In this document: positions 23,496 through 35,142 of the stretch, one piece after another
How positions within the stretch are numbered: position 1 is the stretch's first letter
Layout of the letters: each line of letters starts with the position of its first letter
Program-made: the position numbers and the translations under genes
DNA from: Apteryx mantelli
Lineage: Eukaryota; Chordata; Aves; Apterygiformes; Apterygidae
Reading direction: 5' to 3'
Length of the DNA stretch: 64,000 nt
Assembly: GCF_036417845.1 (NCBI RefSeq)
Contig: NC_090020.1
Span: forward strand, 36,998,425 to 37,062,424
The notes under the pieces: model-generated
What the model was told of the DNA's origin: nothing
What the model saw: only the letters and a program-made list of their open reading frames with translations
Databases searched by the model: none

Positions 23496-25339
23496 CTGGG
23501 GACACAAGGGAAAGGGGGTCAGAGAAAACAAGAAAGGCAGCTACAAGGCAACTGTGCCGACTTCTGGCCTGGCATTTTGGTGTTTGGCCTGCCTTGGTTT
23601 TCCAGCGCGCTCTCTCCATTAAAGCTTTTGCATTACTGTTGCATGAGGACATCGGCAGAGCCGGCCTGCTGGAAGCATCAGCCCTGCCGGCAGCTCAGCA
23701 GGAGAGAGGGAGGGACCGCTGCTGATGCGGAAGTTTTCCTCTCTCCCAAAGAAAACTGGCTGATTCAGGCTTTCACCGAGCTGCTTGATTACTCAAGAAA
23801 ATTAATCAGACCTCTTGCTGGCTTCCAGCTCCATGCCATCTGACAAGCTGTAATTTAGCTGGTTATATGGGAACTGTTCTTTGCTAAGTATGATAAAGCA
23901 GTGAAGTTAACATCACCAATAAGTTAAAAATATAATAGACAATCTCGGAAGTATCTGGATAGTATCTCCACTGCATGGTTAATTTTGGAACATTTAAAAC
24001 AAAAGGGCTTTCTAAACCAAAAAGGAGCCTTTGGGATGCGGAAGTCTGTTTGTTTGTGGGTTGTATTTGTTTTTTTTTTAAGTAGAATAAACTTTTTTCC
24101 TTAATTGATACTATTCCTTTAATCAGCAGGGCATTTATTTTTTAAACCATACTCCACCTATCAACTTCTCGGGAAATAATTTATTTGAAGTTATTTTTAG
24201 GCTGACACAAACAAATGCATAAAGAACACTCCCCACCACCACCCACGCCACTCTGGCTTTCATTGCTTTTTTCAATAAAAAGGAAGAGAATACATAGTTT
24301 TCTTTTGTGCTTGTGCTGCATGAATCAAAATAATCATCTCCTAGTGCCTACAGGAAGACAACTCCAAAGAGAAAGGTTTGGCTTTTTTCTATTTGCGCCT
24401 AAGAGCATACATAACAACTACACAACGAACATGAAGTAACATATGTATTTAAAGGTACAGCTTCTGAAACCGGACTTGAGGCAAGAAACCAATGTCTGCA
24501 AGGCCCTACTCAAAATTATTTCGGGTATGCTCTTTCATAGACACCTCAAAATGTCACTAAAAAGCTACATTAAGATGGTGATGGAAATATGTGTGAGTAG
24601 CTTGCATGGTATTTTCCCCTGTGTGCAAAGACAAAACCCAGCAGACTCTTCTAAGCAGACCTCCACAGGAAAGCAACCCCCTTCCCTGCTGCAAATGAAT
24701 CAGCACCGCTCTCTCCTGCATGCCCTGTCTCAAACAATGCGGAAAAAAAAAATCCTGTTTTAGGGCCTTTGCCTTTGACAGCACAGCACATTGCAGCGCC
24801 ATGCAAAAGATCTGAACAGCAGAACCAGAGTGTAAGTTTTCATCCGTACTTCTTTGGAAGTCTCTCATACGGATGCTTGTGTTAGGGGGCAAGGGAGTAT
24901 CAGTCTAAAATACTGAGGCTGTTGCACCTAAAGCAAAACAAACCCTCCAGCAAAATTAAGCTTGACTACAGTAACAGTCCAGTGGCCACCTCGTATATGA
25001 AAAATTAGCATAGGAGACATCCGGTGTCAAAAACGCTGACCACAAAGCAGGTCTAAATCTTGTGCTGACCAGGTAGCACTCCCGAAGCATCCTCCTTTTG
25101 AGGCAATCTAAACTACAAGCACAATGAAGTACAATTTTTTTTCCCTTCAAAGATATTGTTGCCTTCTGATGATATACAACTGCTGTGTTCTTTCCTGCGT
25201 TACGTCTAATTTAAGGATTCAAGAATTTTGGATGGGAAAAAGGGTCGCACCAATTAAAGATCATACAATCTGTTGTGCTGCAGATCTCTCTCATTAATTT
25301 CTTTCTTTCCCTTTTCTCCCTCCCTGTTAGAATCAGAAA

Positions 25340-25990
25340 ATAGCACAGATGGTCCTTGAGAAAGAAAACAAGAGAAAACCTAAGGCTGCAATACATGAAA
25401 TCAAAGAAGAAACTACAGAGTATGAAGCAGAAAAATAAAGGGAGAAACTTCACCAGGGAATACGAAGGTAAAAAAAAGGAGGAAGGTGCTAGGAAAGAGA
25501 AGGGGACTGTGCACACAGGGTTCCTACTGTTTAGTTTTACCATTGACAAAGCGGCAGAGTTCTCTGCAGAGAAGGCAAACAAGAAGCACAATAATTCAGT
25601 GGTCTGAAGACGACTGTACCTGGAAGCACGAGGATACATAAAGAACAATGCTGATGAAAAAGGCACAGAGCAGACACTGAATGAAGAACCCAATTTATAT
25701 GGGGAAAAAGCTAACGAAGTTCCAGGCGGTTCCCCTAAGGTATTCAGAAGACAGAAGCCATAAGGAGATTGACAAAGCAGTAAATGTCCATACTGTAAAG
25801 AAAGTTAAGCAGCAGAAAAAACACACAGAGATAATACTGATCTCAGACATTACACTGCAAAGGATGTACAAGGAGACAGAATGAAATATTACCACAGTGA
25901 GTTACCAAGGAAGAGGCAGGAAAACAGGCAAGGTGAAAAAGAGACTTATGCTTCTGAAGAAAGAGAGACAGTTTGCAAAAAAATAATCCT
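25340..25990 (+). other. Purine-rich (A/G) stretch within intron
   Basis: For about 650 bases the plus strand is dominated by A and G (GAAGAA, AAAGGAGG and AAGAGAAGG type words). The strand transcribed as CDC42SE2 pre-mRNA is correspondingly pyrimidine-rich. The skew keeps reading frames open on both strands and explains the low-complexity ORFs seen here. No homology to a known element was recognised. Confidence 0.6.
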
Positions 25991-26044
25991 GATCTGGGAT
26001 CAGAGAAGTCACTCTGGTCATTGATGCAGCACATTATCCAAATG

Positions 26045-26085
26045 AAAACATACAAAACATACAAAACATACAAAACATACAAAAC
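26045..26085. repeat. 9-bp tandem repeat, about 4.5 copies
   Basis: Four perfect copies of AAAACATAC followed by a partial AAAAC. Confidence 0.95.
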
Positions 26086-27619
26086 CAGGTGTGAGTGTTC
26101 AAAAATGAAAGAAAGTCCACATAGACAATAGTGGTTATTTATTATTTGTAGATGAGCTGGATTTTATGCAAGGCAAAGGCGAGGGCAAAGTGCATGTGTC
26201 TGTCTTTGTCTGCGGTGGGAGAGCAAAGCTTCAGGCAACCACTGCAACCTCCCACGAGGCAGCTCAGCGGTGAGAATGAGAAAGGTTCTCACAGGAGGGA
26301 TAGCAAACAGCTAAAAAAACCCCAAAGCCACGCATTTTCTAATTTTATTAAGACCACCACTCGCTCGCTTCATCATTTCAATTTATGCATTGTTTTAAAT
26401 ATTAATGTAATATATTGCATTAATAGATAATGAGCTTTAATTGAATTTTATCAAGCTGAAGCTGTGTTTGTCTATTTAACTTGTTTACAGATGCTTTAGT
26501 ACAGATCACTTCCTAAAGCAACATAACGGATTGGGAAAAACCTGGTATTTTGTTTGCCATGCCAGATTTCCAAGGTTTTGCCCTTTCCCAGTAGCAACTG
26601 AGTTACAAAAGTTTTTTCCTGATCTCAATGAGCTGTAAAATCAAATTAGTTTCTAGGAAGCTACAAATGCCCTCGCTTGCCTGCAGGACGACTGACTTTT
26701 TCTTTACAGCTCTGCTCTTTGTTCCGCTACCTCGGACAGAGCTCCGTCTTCCCCTTTACCAAAACCCCACCATCTCCAAACCGTTTTCTTCCCCTTTAAA
26801 GGGGATTGTTAAGATCAAGTGTCATTTTTTCCTCATTATCTATGCACCACCCTTTTCTTAGCTGACATATTAATAAAATAAATCTGACCTTAAAAACAGA
26901 TTGACATTTCACAGAAAATACTAAGTAGTACAAAAGCAATCTATCCTCATAAACTCCCTTTCGATATCCTGTCTTAGCCTCTGTTTTTCACTTTCAAAGA
27001 TATAAAAAACATTCATCGATCCTATCACCTACAGGAAGCCACAAAACCCTGCCCATGACATCAGCGTTGCTTGCTCTGGAAATAATTCACATCACAAATA
27101 GAGTTAACAGAGTATAGAAAACCCCAACAAGGACAAACAAAAATATTTGCATGAACCATGAACTAAGAAAAGGTAGAGAGTTTTGAATAGACTACACTAA
27201 AAATGCTAAAAAACTTTTAAGATAAGAAGTCTAATCTGAATTATAAGCTATTCTAAAGAGATTTTCATTCTAAAATGCTCTAATGTATTTTGAAATATAC
27301 TCTATTTTAGTTCACAAATGCTCTCTGAATTTTTTTTCTTTTTCTAAAATACTCATCAGATAGCCTATACAGTTTATACAGCACGTATTATGTATTGTCA
27401 ATAAATGCAGGAATTTTTTATATGATATTCCACAATCTTGAATGCAAGTGGTTAAGGTTTGGACTTAACACACTGGCAGGCTGTTCTTAAGCTTTACAGA
27501 AACGCTTATGAACTCAGCGGAGAATCACTCCTTCGACTAATTGCTCCAGCCACAGAGTTCAAATAAAGTGTTCCTGGATCCTGTCTAAGATGCAATATTC
27601 TTCATCCGCTCCCACTTAC

Positions 27620-27721
27620 CGAATTCATTCCACTGAACAGGTCTCCTGATCCTACGTGAGCTGTGTGCACAAAGTTTGTTGGCTCTCCAATCATGCTTCG
27701 GTCAATCCGCCGTCGTCTTTT
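27620..27721 (-). CDS. CDC42SE2, CRIB-encoding exon (residues 19-52)
   Basis: This 102-bp exon encodes 34 residues beginning [14 protein letters not shown] and ending [10 protein letters not shown]. It holds the basic cluster (residues 19-23), expected to help membrane association, and the CRIB motif (about residues 29-42: I, P, F, H, then HVG), which binds GTP-loaded CDC42. Small effectors of this family carry CDC42 signals to the actin cytoskeleton at the plasma membrane and, in T cells, at the immune synapse. The acceptor on the minus strand is CCTTTCAG and the donor is GTAAGT. Both flanking introns are phase 0. All CRIB consensus residues are present. Upstream is the N-terminal exon at 60004-60057 and downstream the C-terminal exon at 23397-23495. 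Confidence 0.97.
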
Positions 27722-30700
27722 CTGAAAGGAAGGTAAAGAAACCGTCTGATTGAGGTTCATTCAAAAAGACAAAGCCAATATGCGTCATAAATATAAATGT
27801 TAATTGTTAACACTATGATATTTTGCACCCCATAGAATATTTTCATAGAATTGAAAGGTAGAGTCCAAATTTTCAGGTGAACTGAGACATCAGTAATACT
27901 GTACTTAGTTTTTATTTGGAGGATCAACAGCAGACCATTAGACCAGCACTGAGATCGCTCCTAACATTTAGACCAACCAAATATTCATAAATAACCTTAG
28001 TACATCCCACCGTGTATTAAATAATATCTGCAATGTTTCATACAGTAACTTCTGTCAGTATGTATTTAAACATGATAAATCAAATTTGAGGGTTAATTAT
28101 TTGAAACAAGAATCAAAGAGCACTCGTGGAGCATATGAAACCGCTAACTTGGAGAATTTGTGTTGCCTTGCTGTGGCACCGAGGGACCTTATGTACCTAT
28201 TTCTAGAGACATTCTTCACTGACCTGCAGAACATCCCTTGAATTTGACCAGGTTTAGTCACAGCCAGATTCCTCCTGGAGCCTGCATACGCAGGTAACTC
28301 GCACTCTGCATGGTTGCGGTGCGCGAGCTGCAGGGGTATAGTGTGATATTAAGGCAGGATGCCGGATTACATACCAAAGATACTCCGATTCCCATGCTGC
28401 GAGACCTAATGCAGGAGTAACTTAACCTCAGTCTCCCCTTTCTCAGAGTCACAGCTTCAATTTGTATTAATGTAATGTAATAAAAGGCAAATGAGAAATT
28501 AGAGGCAGTAAGGACTTCCTCTAATAAAAGCTGCCTTGGCTCTCTGCCTCCAGCTGAGCATTGCGTCTAAAGGAGACTAAAATGGAAAAACCTCAGTCCT
28601 TATCTCCTAGGCCAGAGCCGGCGAGCTCGAGCAGAGCGACACACGCAGCCCACAGCCACCACAGGCCGGCACCTCCTGTTTAAACACTGAGAAGAGCCAC
28701 AGAGCACAGCAAGAGTATTTCAACTTAACGTAGGCGAAACAAAATACAGTGTAACAGTTAAGAAGCCACTTAAGCTCAGTTAAAAGCTTCCCATTGTCCT
28801 GAAGCCTGCTCAGTCTCATTTTTTGAGAGATCTCCATTTCTAGCCTGCAATAAGATCTTAGGCCCAACCCAGACTCAGGCAGGAAGATACATGCCTCACG
28901 AGTGGACCCACCGCTGTTAAAACACAGCTACAGATCAATCTTTATGAATCAGAGCCACAGCTATGAGAATATATCACAGGCCTTAGCCAGCAAGCATAAA
29001 ACACTTTTAGTCCTTTCCTGTACTTTTTCCCTATTGCTAAAGCCAGTTTCAGGAGGCTTCAGTACCTTACTGCATCCATACTTAACAGCCAAGGGGTGGG
29101 GTGGGAAAGGGGAAGGCAAACTAACCCAGAGACAGCCAAAACAAAGTGACCTGTCCCATGCCAAAACTATTAGCAAATTCTCTACAAGTTTGACAAGATC
29201 AGCCAAATAAAATAACCGTATAAAAAACATTTTCAGGTAGTCTGAGGACTTTCAAGGAGAAAGCGTTTGTGAAAATTAATCTAGATATCTCAAAACCAGA
29301 AAGCATTAATATATTTCATGCAGCGATATAAATAGCTACAACAGAATCTATTACTGTGTTCCAATGCATTAACATTTCAATCTGGAAGTCAAACTCATAT
29401 ATACAGCAATCTAAGTTATGCATGATAGAAGCTAGTAAGCCATACGTGATGAACTTGAGGGGAGAGATCTTCATGCCTACATTGGGTGAGAACTGCTAAT
29501 CTGAAGTGTTCAGGATTCATAGCATCCCCACCTGTAACGATTACTTTAAATACAGTTTCTGTATTTACACAATATAATATTGTAAAATGCTGAAACAGTT
29601 TGCCTGTGTTATAGTCCTTGTTCTATGGAGACAAGAATCTCTGGAGTCCCATGCCACAGGAACACACAACTCCATCAAAACACTTCCACAATTGTTTCAA
29701 TTTTGCAGAAGTTTAGTTTATATTGCATTTTTGAGAATACCAGAAAGTCAGAGTTGTTTGTGTAAATCTAAATAATAAAGCCTTGAATTGTTGTTTTTAA
29801 TACATTGTTTCGAAATGCTGGGGTTTTGATTCAGACCAAAACCATAGACAATCTCAAAGTCCGCTTCCCTCAAGAACTTAAACCTTTCTTTGGGCAACTC
29901 AACCTATTTTCCTTCTATACTCGTTGCTAAGAATATTGGCATATCAGCAACAGCATTAAAGCGCTGGTTTTCATGAAAGCCTGGAAATGATTCTCCTCTA
30001 ATCATCAGCTAGTGAACCAGTAATCACTAGTTAAAGCAAACTGCCATCAAACCCTGATTCTTATCTTCAGCAAGTTTCTTTGCTGAGGCCATCAGCCAGC
30101 TACACCCTGGCACGTGCCCACTGATGCCTTGAAGCAACAGGACTAAATTTAATGCTCTGCTAAATCAAGACCCCAAAGCAGTTCATGCTAAAAGCAAATA
30201 AAGTGCTGCTTTTTTTGCTGCAGGAGCACTTAGTTTGCATTTACATTACATTTTTAGGTTTGTTCAGGAGCATGCTTTTGAAGCGACTTTGCCTGTCCCT
30301 ATTTACCATGCTTTGATTTGAATTGCTGGGTAACCTTGGAGTGCATAAACTGGATTTCTTTCAGATGAAGCTGAACCAGAGATGCTCTCCTATAGCTGAT
30401 GCATTCCAACTGCTAGTGGATATTGAGGCCACAGGACCAGACAGGTCAGTCTGAAGTAAACCCCAAAATGCATCTAACATGCACCTGGGTTCCTCAATAC
30501 CAATTGTTTTGCTCTACAAAACTGCTCTCACTAGGATGTGCTACTTCTTAGTGAAGACAGCCTCACTGAGAGAGCTAATAAGACTGACTAGGCTAGGTGA
30601 ATTGATAGGGCGAGCACAGCAAAAAGTCACCTGTTTTCGGAGGATATAGCACAAGAGAGAAGAGTCGGGGAGCATGCTTAGAAAGGCTACAAAACTTACA

Positions 30701-31142
30701 GATGACACCACAAACATTATCTTTGCTAGGATTTAATTCTGAAGTTTTCTTATTATTTTCTGAGGTCCTGCACCTGTAAGAATACATGCACTATCATTAT
30801 TCTGTAAACAATAAGGACTGACACATGGATTGATTCTTCAATAAATTTAGTATATGTAATCTGGAAGGAGCACAGAAGCAGCATATTCATCTTTCACTTT
30901 AGAAGAAATAGCCCAGTTATGCTCTTTTCCCCTCAATATGTCATTTGTGCCTATTCTGTGCTTGTTCCTAATGCAAGCCATGTGCCCAAGCTGATAAAGT
31001 CTTTAAGCTTCCAGAAGCACCCAAACTCTTGTAGCAACCAAAATCAATTCCAGTTAGCCTTCATCTGTACCCCAGCCTCCATCTGGAAACATACCATAAA
31101 TAATTAACCTTAGAATATAAATATCACTAATCAGTCCAATAA

Positions 31143-32123
31143 TTGACAGTAGATGCAGCTCTACAGGTCTCAGGCTGCAGGGAGTGCTTGGGGCCTCTCC
31201 GGGAGGCCTGGGCTGGCAGTCAGCTCTCCTGCAGGAGGTGTGCTGCTGTTGACGAGTTGTGTCGTCAGGTAAGGGAGTTACGGGAGGAGGTCAGTAGGCT
31301 GCGCAGCATCCGAGAAGCAGAGCAAGAGATAGACAGGGTATTCTCGGAGACTGTACAGCTCCAGGAGTCCCAACCCCCTGCAGCAGTGGAGTTGCCAGAG
31401 GGCTCTGTGCCGTGTGAAACGGTACATCATAACATCACAGAAGAAGACTGGAAACTGGTCACTGCTCGTGGGAGGAGAAAGGCTCCTACTCCTCCTGAAG
31501 ACCTGAAGCTGAAGAACAGGTTTAGTGCCCTCCAGGCTGAGGAGGAGATGGGCATGGCTGCCAGGGAAGTAACCGGGACAACAGACCCTGTGCCCTGCCG
31601 GAACACCCGGAAAAAGCGGCGGGTGATTGTTGTGGGGGACTCCCTGCTACAGGGGACGGAGGCATCTATCTGCCGACCTGACCTCTTGTCTAGAGAGGTT
31701 TGTGGCCTGCCGGGGGCTCGTGTGAGAGATGTCATGCAAAGACTGCCAAGGCTTGTCCACGCTTCGGACTATTACCCACTGCTGCTCTTCCATGTGGGCG
31801 CCAATGACACCAAGGGCAAACTGGAGACCATCAAGCAGGATTTCAGAGCTCTGGGGATGGTGGTCAAGGGTCTGGGAGCCCAGGTCATCTTCTCCTCAAT
31901 CCTGCCAGTGAGGGGGATGGATGAGAGGAGGAGGAGACGGACTTTCCAGGTTAACGACTGGCTGCGCCGCTGGTGTTGGCAACAGGGTTTTGGTTTCTAC
32001 GACCATGGGACCCTGTTTGAAGATCAACAACTGATGGCGAGAGATGGGATCCACCTCACGAGGCGGGGCACACAGGTCTTTGCCAACAGGTTGGCCAACC
32101 TGGTAAGGAGGGCTTTAAACTAG
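31143..32123 (+). CDS. CR1 ORF1 protein (esterase type), start codon missing
   Basis: Open frame of 326 codons. The frame opens directly after a TAA and its first codon is TTG. No ATG occurs in the N-terminal part, so the native start was lost by 5' truncation. In order it shows a CX2C-X14-CX2C zinc-binding pattern (Cys12, Cys15, Cys30, Cys33), a charged coiled-coil-like stretch (about 36-70) and a basic linker with RKKRR near 155-160. An SGNH-hydrolase/esterase domain then spans about 160-326. The esterase blocks are visible: GDS with Ser167, GAND with Asn221, and the DGIH block with Asp301 and His304. CR1 ORF1 proteins bind nucleic acid and assemble the RNP, and the esterase's role in transposition is unclear. 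It ends TAG five bases before the ORF2 ATG, in a different frame. Confidence 0.93.
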   Translation: MTVDAALQVSGCRECLGPLREAWAGSQLSCRRCAAVDELCRQVRELREEVSRLRSIREAEQEIDRVFSETVQLQESQPPAAVELPEGSVPCETVHHNITEEDWKLVTARGRRKAPTPPEDLKLKNRFSALQAEEEMGMAAREVTGTTDPVPCRNTRKKRRVIVVGDSLLQGTEASICRPDLLSREVCGLPGARVRDVMQRLPRLVHASDYYPLLLFHVGANDTKGKLETIKQDFRALGMVVKGLGAQVIFSSILPVRGMDERRRRRTFQVNDWLRRWCWQQGFGFYDHGTLFEDQQLMARDGIHLTRRGTQVFANRLANLVRRALN

Positions 32124-32128
32124 GAAAG

Positions 32129-35062
32129 ATGGGGGAAGGGGAGAGTTATAGTGACAGGGTAGTTGGCAAAAGACTGCTCAAGTCAGGATGCCTCCAACAG
32201 GTGAATGCAGCCAGGGAAGTGCGCATGGGATGTGGCTATGGAGGACCCTCTTTTATCCCTCCTGGGAAACCTGCATGCTCGATCACCTCCCTGAAATGCC
32301 TGTACACCAATGCACGCAGCTTGGGGAACAAACAGGAAGAACTAGAGATATGTGTGCGGTCGCAGGGCCATGATCTCATTGCCATTACAGAGACATGGTG
32401 GGATAGCTCGCATGACTGGAGTGCTGTCATGGATGGCTACGTGCTTTTTAGGAAAGACAGACCAGGTAAGCGAGGTGGTGGAATTGCTCTTCATGTGAGA
32501 GAGCAACTGGAATGTATTGAGCTGTGCCTAGGGGTGGATGAAGAGCGAGTCGAGAGCTTCTGGGTAAGGATTAAAGGGCAGGCTAGCATGGGTGACACTG
32601 TTGTGGGTGTTTACTACAGGCCACCTGATGAGGAAGAGGAAGTCGATGAGGCCTTCTACAGACAGCTGGAAGTAGCCTCACGATCCCAGGCCCTGGTTCT
32701 CATGGGGGACTTCAACCACCCCGATATCTGCTGGAAAGACAACACAGCTAGGCACAAACAGTCCTGGAGATTCCTGCAGAGCATTGGTGACAACTTCTTG
32801 ACCCAGGTGGTGGAGGAGCCAACAAGGAGAGGTGTGCTGCTGGACCTCGTACTAACAAACAAAGAAGGACTGGTGGAAGATGTGAAGGTTGGGGGCTGCC
32901 TTGGCTGCAGTGACCATGAGATGGTGGAGTTCAGGATCCTGCGAGGAGGCAGCAGGGCACCAAGTAGGATCGCAACCCTGGACTTCAGGAGAGCAAACTT
33001 TGGCCTCTTCAGGGACCTACTTGGAGGAATCCCATGGGTGAGGGCCCTGGAAGGAAGGGGTGTTCAAGAGAGTTGGTTAATATTCAAACATCACTTCCTC
33101 CAGGCTCAAGAGCGGTGCATCCCTATGAGTAGGAAGTCAAGCAAAGGAGGTAGGAGACCTGCATGGATGAGCAAGGAGCTCCTGGCAAAACTCAACCAGA
33201 AGAAGGAAGTATACAGAAAGTGGAAAGGGGGACAGGCCACTTGGGAGGAATATAGGAATGTTGTCAGAGTATGCAGGGATGCGACGAGGAAGGCTAAGGC
33301 CCGTTTGGAATTAAATCTGGCTAGAGATGTCAAGGACAACAAGAAGGGCTTCTTCAAATACATCAGTAGCAAGAGGAAGACTAGGGAAAATGTGGGCCCT
33401 TTGCTGAATGGGGTGGGTGCCCTGGTGACGAAGGATGCAGAGAAGGCAGAGTTACTGAATGCCTTCTTTGCTTCAGTCTTTACTGGTCAGGCCAGCCCTC
33501 AGGAACCCCAGACCCTGGAGGCAAGAGAGAAAGTCTGGAAAAAGGAAGACTTTCCCTTGGTCGAGGAGGATCGGGTTAGAGATCATTTAAGCAAACTTGA
33601 CACCCACAAATCCATGGGCCCTGATGGGATGCACCCACGAGTGCTGAGGGAGCTGGCGGACATTATTGCTAAGCCACTCTCCATCATCTTTGAAAGGTCA
33701 TGGAGAACAGGAGAGGTGCCCGAGGACTGGAAGAAAGCCAATGTCACCCCAGTCTTTAAAAAGGGCAAGAAGGAGGACCCAGGGAACTACAAGCCAGTCA
33801 GCCTCACCTCCATCCCTGGAAAGGTGATGGAGCAGCTCATCCTGGAAGCCATCTCCACGCATGTGGAGGAAAAGAAGGGGATCAGGAGTAGTCAGCATGG
33901 CTTCACCAAGGGGAAATCATGCCTAACCAATCTGATAGCCTTCTATGATGGAATGACTGGCTGGGTAGATGAGGGGAGAGCAGTGGATGTTGTCTACCTT
34001 GACTTCAGCAAGGCTTTTGACACTGTCTCCCATAGCATCCTCATAGGGAAGCTCAGGAAGTGTGGGTTAGATGAGTGGACAGTGAGGTGGATTGAGAACT
34101 GGCTGAATGGCAGAGCTCAGAGAGTTGTGATCAGCGGCACAGAGTCTAGTTGGAGGCCTGTAGCTAGCGGTGTCCCCCAGGGGTCCGTACTGGGTCCAGT
34201 CTTGTTCAACTTCTTCATCAATGACCTGGATGAAGGCACAGAGTGCACCCTCAGCAAGTTTGCTGACGATACAAAACTGGGAGGAGTGGCCGATACGCCA
34301 GAGGGCTGTGCTGCCATTCAGAGAGACCTGGACAGGCTGGAGAGGTGGGCAGAGAGGAACCTCATGAAGTTCAACAAAGGCAAGTGCAGGGTCCTGCACC
34401 TGGGGAGGAATAACCCCATGCAGCAGTACAGGTTGGGGGCTGACCTGCTGGAAAGCAGCTCTGCTGAGAAGGACCTGGGAGTGCTGGTGGACACCAAGTT
34501 AAGTATGAGGCAGCAATGTGCCCTTGTGGCCAAGAAGGCCAATGGTATCCTGGGCTGCATCAGGAACAGTGTTGCCAGCAGGTCGAGGGAGGTGATTCTC
34601 CCCCTCTACTCAGCCCTGGTGAGGCCCCATCTGGAGTACTGCGTCCAGTTCTGGGCTCCCCAGTACAAGAGGGATGTGGCACTACTGGAGCAAGTCCAGC
34701 GAAGGGCCACAAAGATGATTAGGGGACTGGAGCATCTCTCTTATGAGGAAAGGCTGAGAGAGCTTGGCCTGTTTAGCTTGGAGAAAAGAAGGCTGAGAGG
34801 AGATCTTATCAATGTGTACAAGTATCTGAAGGGAGGGTGTCGAGAGGATGGGGCCAGACTCTTTTCAGTGGTGCCGAGCGACAGGACGCGAGGCAATGGG
34901 CACAAACTGAAACACAGACACTTCCATCTGAACATGAGGAAAAACTTCTTCACTGTGAGGGTGACAGAGCACTGGAACAGGTTGCCCCGAGAGGTGGTGG
35001 AGTCTCCTTCTCTGGAGATATTCAAAATGCGCCTGGATGCAATCCTGTGCAATATGCTCTAG
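32129..35062 (+). CDS. CR1 ORF2: APE endonuclease and reverse transcriptase
   Basis: An uninterrupted 977-codon frame starting ATGGGG and ending TAG. The N-terminal exonuclease/endonuclease/phosphatase domain (about 52-275) nicks target DNA. Its expected residues are visible: Asn61 in YTNARS, Glu88 in ITETWW, Asp194 and Asn196 in GDFNHPD, Asp239 in DLVLTN, and Asp262-His263 in SDH. The reverse transcriptase domain (about 490-760) contains GPDGMHP (497 on), motif A LDFSKAFD (Asp625), motif [11 protein letters not shown] (681-690) and motif C FADD (711-714, catalytic Asp713-Asp714). The C-terminal part, about 760-977, has the basic region usual for CR1. No catalytic residue is missing and length is typical, so the protein could be functional if expressed. 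Expression cannot be judged because the promoter-bearing 5' UTR is absent. Confidence 0.96.
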   Translation: MGEGESYSDRVVGKRLLKSGCLQQVNAAREVRMGCGYGGPSFIPPGKPACSITSLKCLYTNARSLGNKQEELEICVRSQGHDLIAITETWWDSSHDWSAVMDGYVLFRKDRPGKRGGGIALHVREQLECIELCLGVDEERVESFWVRIKGQASMGDTVVGVYYRPPDEEEEVDEAFYRQLEVASRSQALVLMGDFNHPDICWKDNTARHKQSWRFLQSIGDNFLTQVVEEPTRRGVLLDLVLTNKEGLVEDVKVGGCLGCSDHEMVEFRILRGGSRAPSRIATLDFRRANFGLFRDLLGGIPWVRALEGRGVQESWLIFKHHFLQAQERCIPMSRKSSKGGRRPAWMSKELLAKLNQKKEVYRKWKGGQATWEEYRNVVRVCRDATRKAKARLELNLARDVKDNKKGFFKYISSKRKTRENVGPLLNGVGALVTKDAEKAELLNAFFASVFTGQASPQEPQTLEAREKVWKKEDFPLVEEDRVRDHLSKLDTHKSMGPDGMHPRVLRELADIIAKPLSIIFERSWRTGEVPEDWKKANVTPVFKKGKKEDPGNYKPVSLTSIPGKVMEQLILEAISTHVEEKKGIRSSQHGFTKGKSCLTNLIAFYDGMTGWVDEGRAVDVVYLDFSKAFDTVSHSILIGKLRKCGLDEWTVRWIENWLNGRAQRVVISGTESSWRPVASGVPQGSVLGPVLFNFFINDLDEGTECTLSKFADDTKLGGVADTPEGCAAIQRDLDRLERWAERNLMKFNKGKCRVLHLGRNNPMQQYRLGADLLESSSAEKDLGVLVDTKLSMRQQCALVAKKANGILGCIRNSVASRSREVILPLYSALVRPHLEYCVQFWAPQYKRDVALLEQVQRRATKMIRGLEHLSYEERLRELGLFSLEKRRLRGDLINVYKYLKGGCREDGARLFSVVPSDRTRGNGHKLKHRHFHLNMRKNFFTVRVTEHWNRLPREVVESPSLEIFKMRLDAILCNML

Positions 35063-35142
35063 GTGACCCTGCTTGAGCAGAGGGGTTGGACTAGATGATC
35101 TCCAGAGGTCCCTTCCAACCTCAGTGATTCTGTGATTCTGTA
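35063..35142 (+). repeat. CR1 3' UTR with hairpin and octamer tail
   Basis: The 80 bases after the ORF2 stop contain the conserved bird CR1 stem GGTTGGA (35084-35090) pairing with TCCAACC (35114-35120). Two tail octamers follow, ATTCTGTG (35127-35134) and ATTCTGTA (35135-35142). In CR1 elements this structure and tail are recognised by the element's own reverse transcriptase to prime copying. The tail has only two units and no poly(A), as expected for the family. Confidence 0.93.

Larger units (their letters stand above)
23496..27619 (-). other. CDC42SE2 intron between coding exons 2 and 3
   Basis: Phase-0 GT-AG intron of 4124 bp. The donor on the minus strand is GTAAGTGGG directly after codon 52 (TCG), and the acceptor is CCCAG before GTGAGC. 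No coding sequence was recognised inside. It contains a purine-rich plus-strand stretch at about 25340-25990 and a 9-bp tandem repeat at 26045-26085. Confidence 0.93.
31143..35142 (+). mobile_element. Nearly full-length CR1 LINE with intact ORFs
   Basis: Non-LTR retrotransposon of the CR1 clade, about 4.0 kb, inserted antisense to CDC42SE2. Layout: ORF1 remnant (31143-32123), 5-base gap, ORF2 (32129-35062), and a short 3' UTR ending in a hairpin and two ATTCTGTR octamers (35127-35142). Full CR1 copies have an additional 5' UTR; that and the ORF1 start codon are absent here, so the element is 5'-truncated close to the ORF1 start. No target-site duplication was apparent, as is typical of CR1. 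The 5' boundary is approximate (31143 to about 31175) because the in-frame stop immediately upstream belongs to flanking DNA. With both frames open through 3.9 kb, the insertion is probably young. Confidence 0.95.

Noticed and set aside
23202-23843. 213-codon plus-strand ORF, the longest outside CR1
   Set aside because: It runs antisense across the last CDC42SE2 coding exon and its flanks. It matches no known protein and looks like a shadow of the constrained exon plus chance.
25211-25693. 160-codon hydrophobic minus-strand ORF, membrane-protein-like
   Set aside because: The Phe/Ser/Leu richness follows directly from the pyrimidine-rich strand, so it is a composition artefact.
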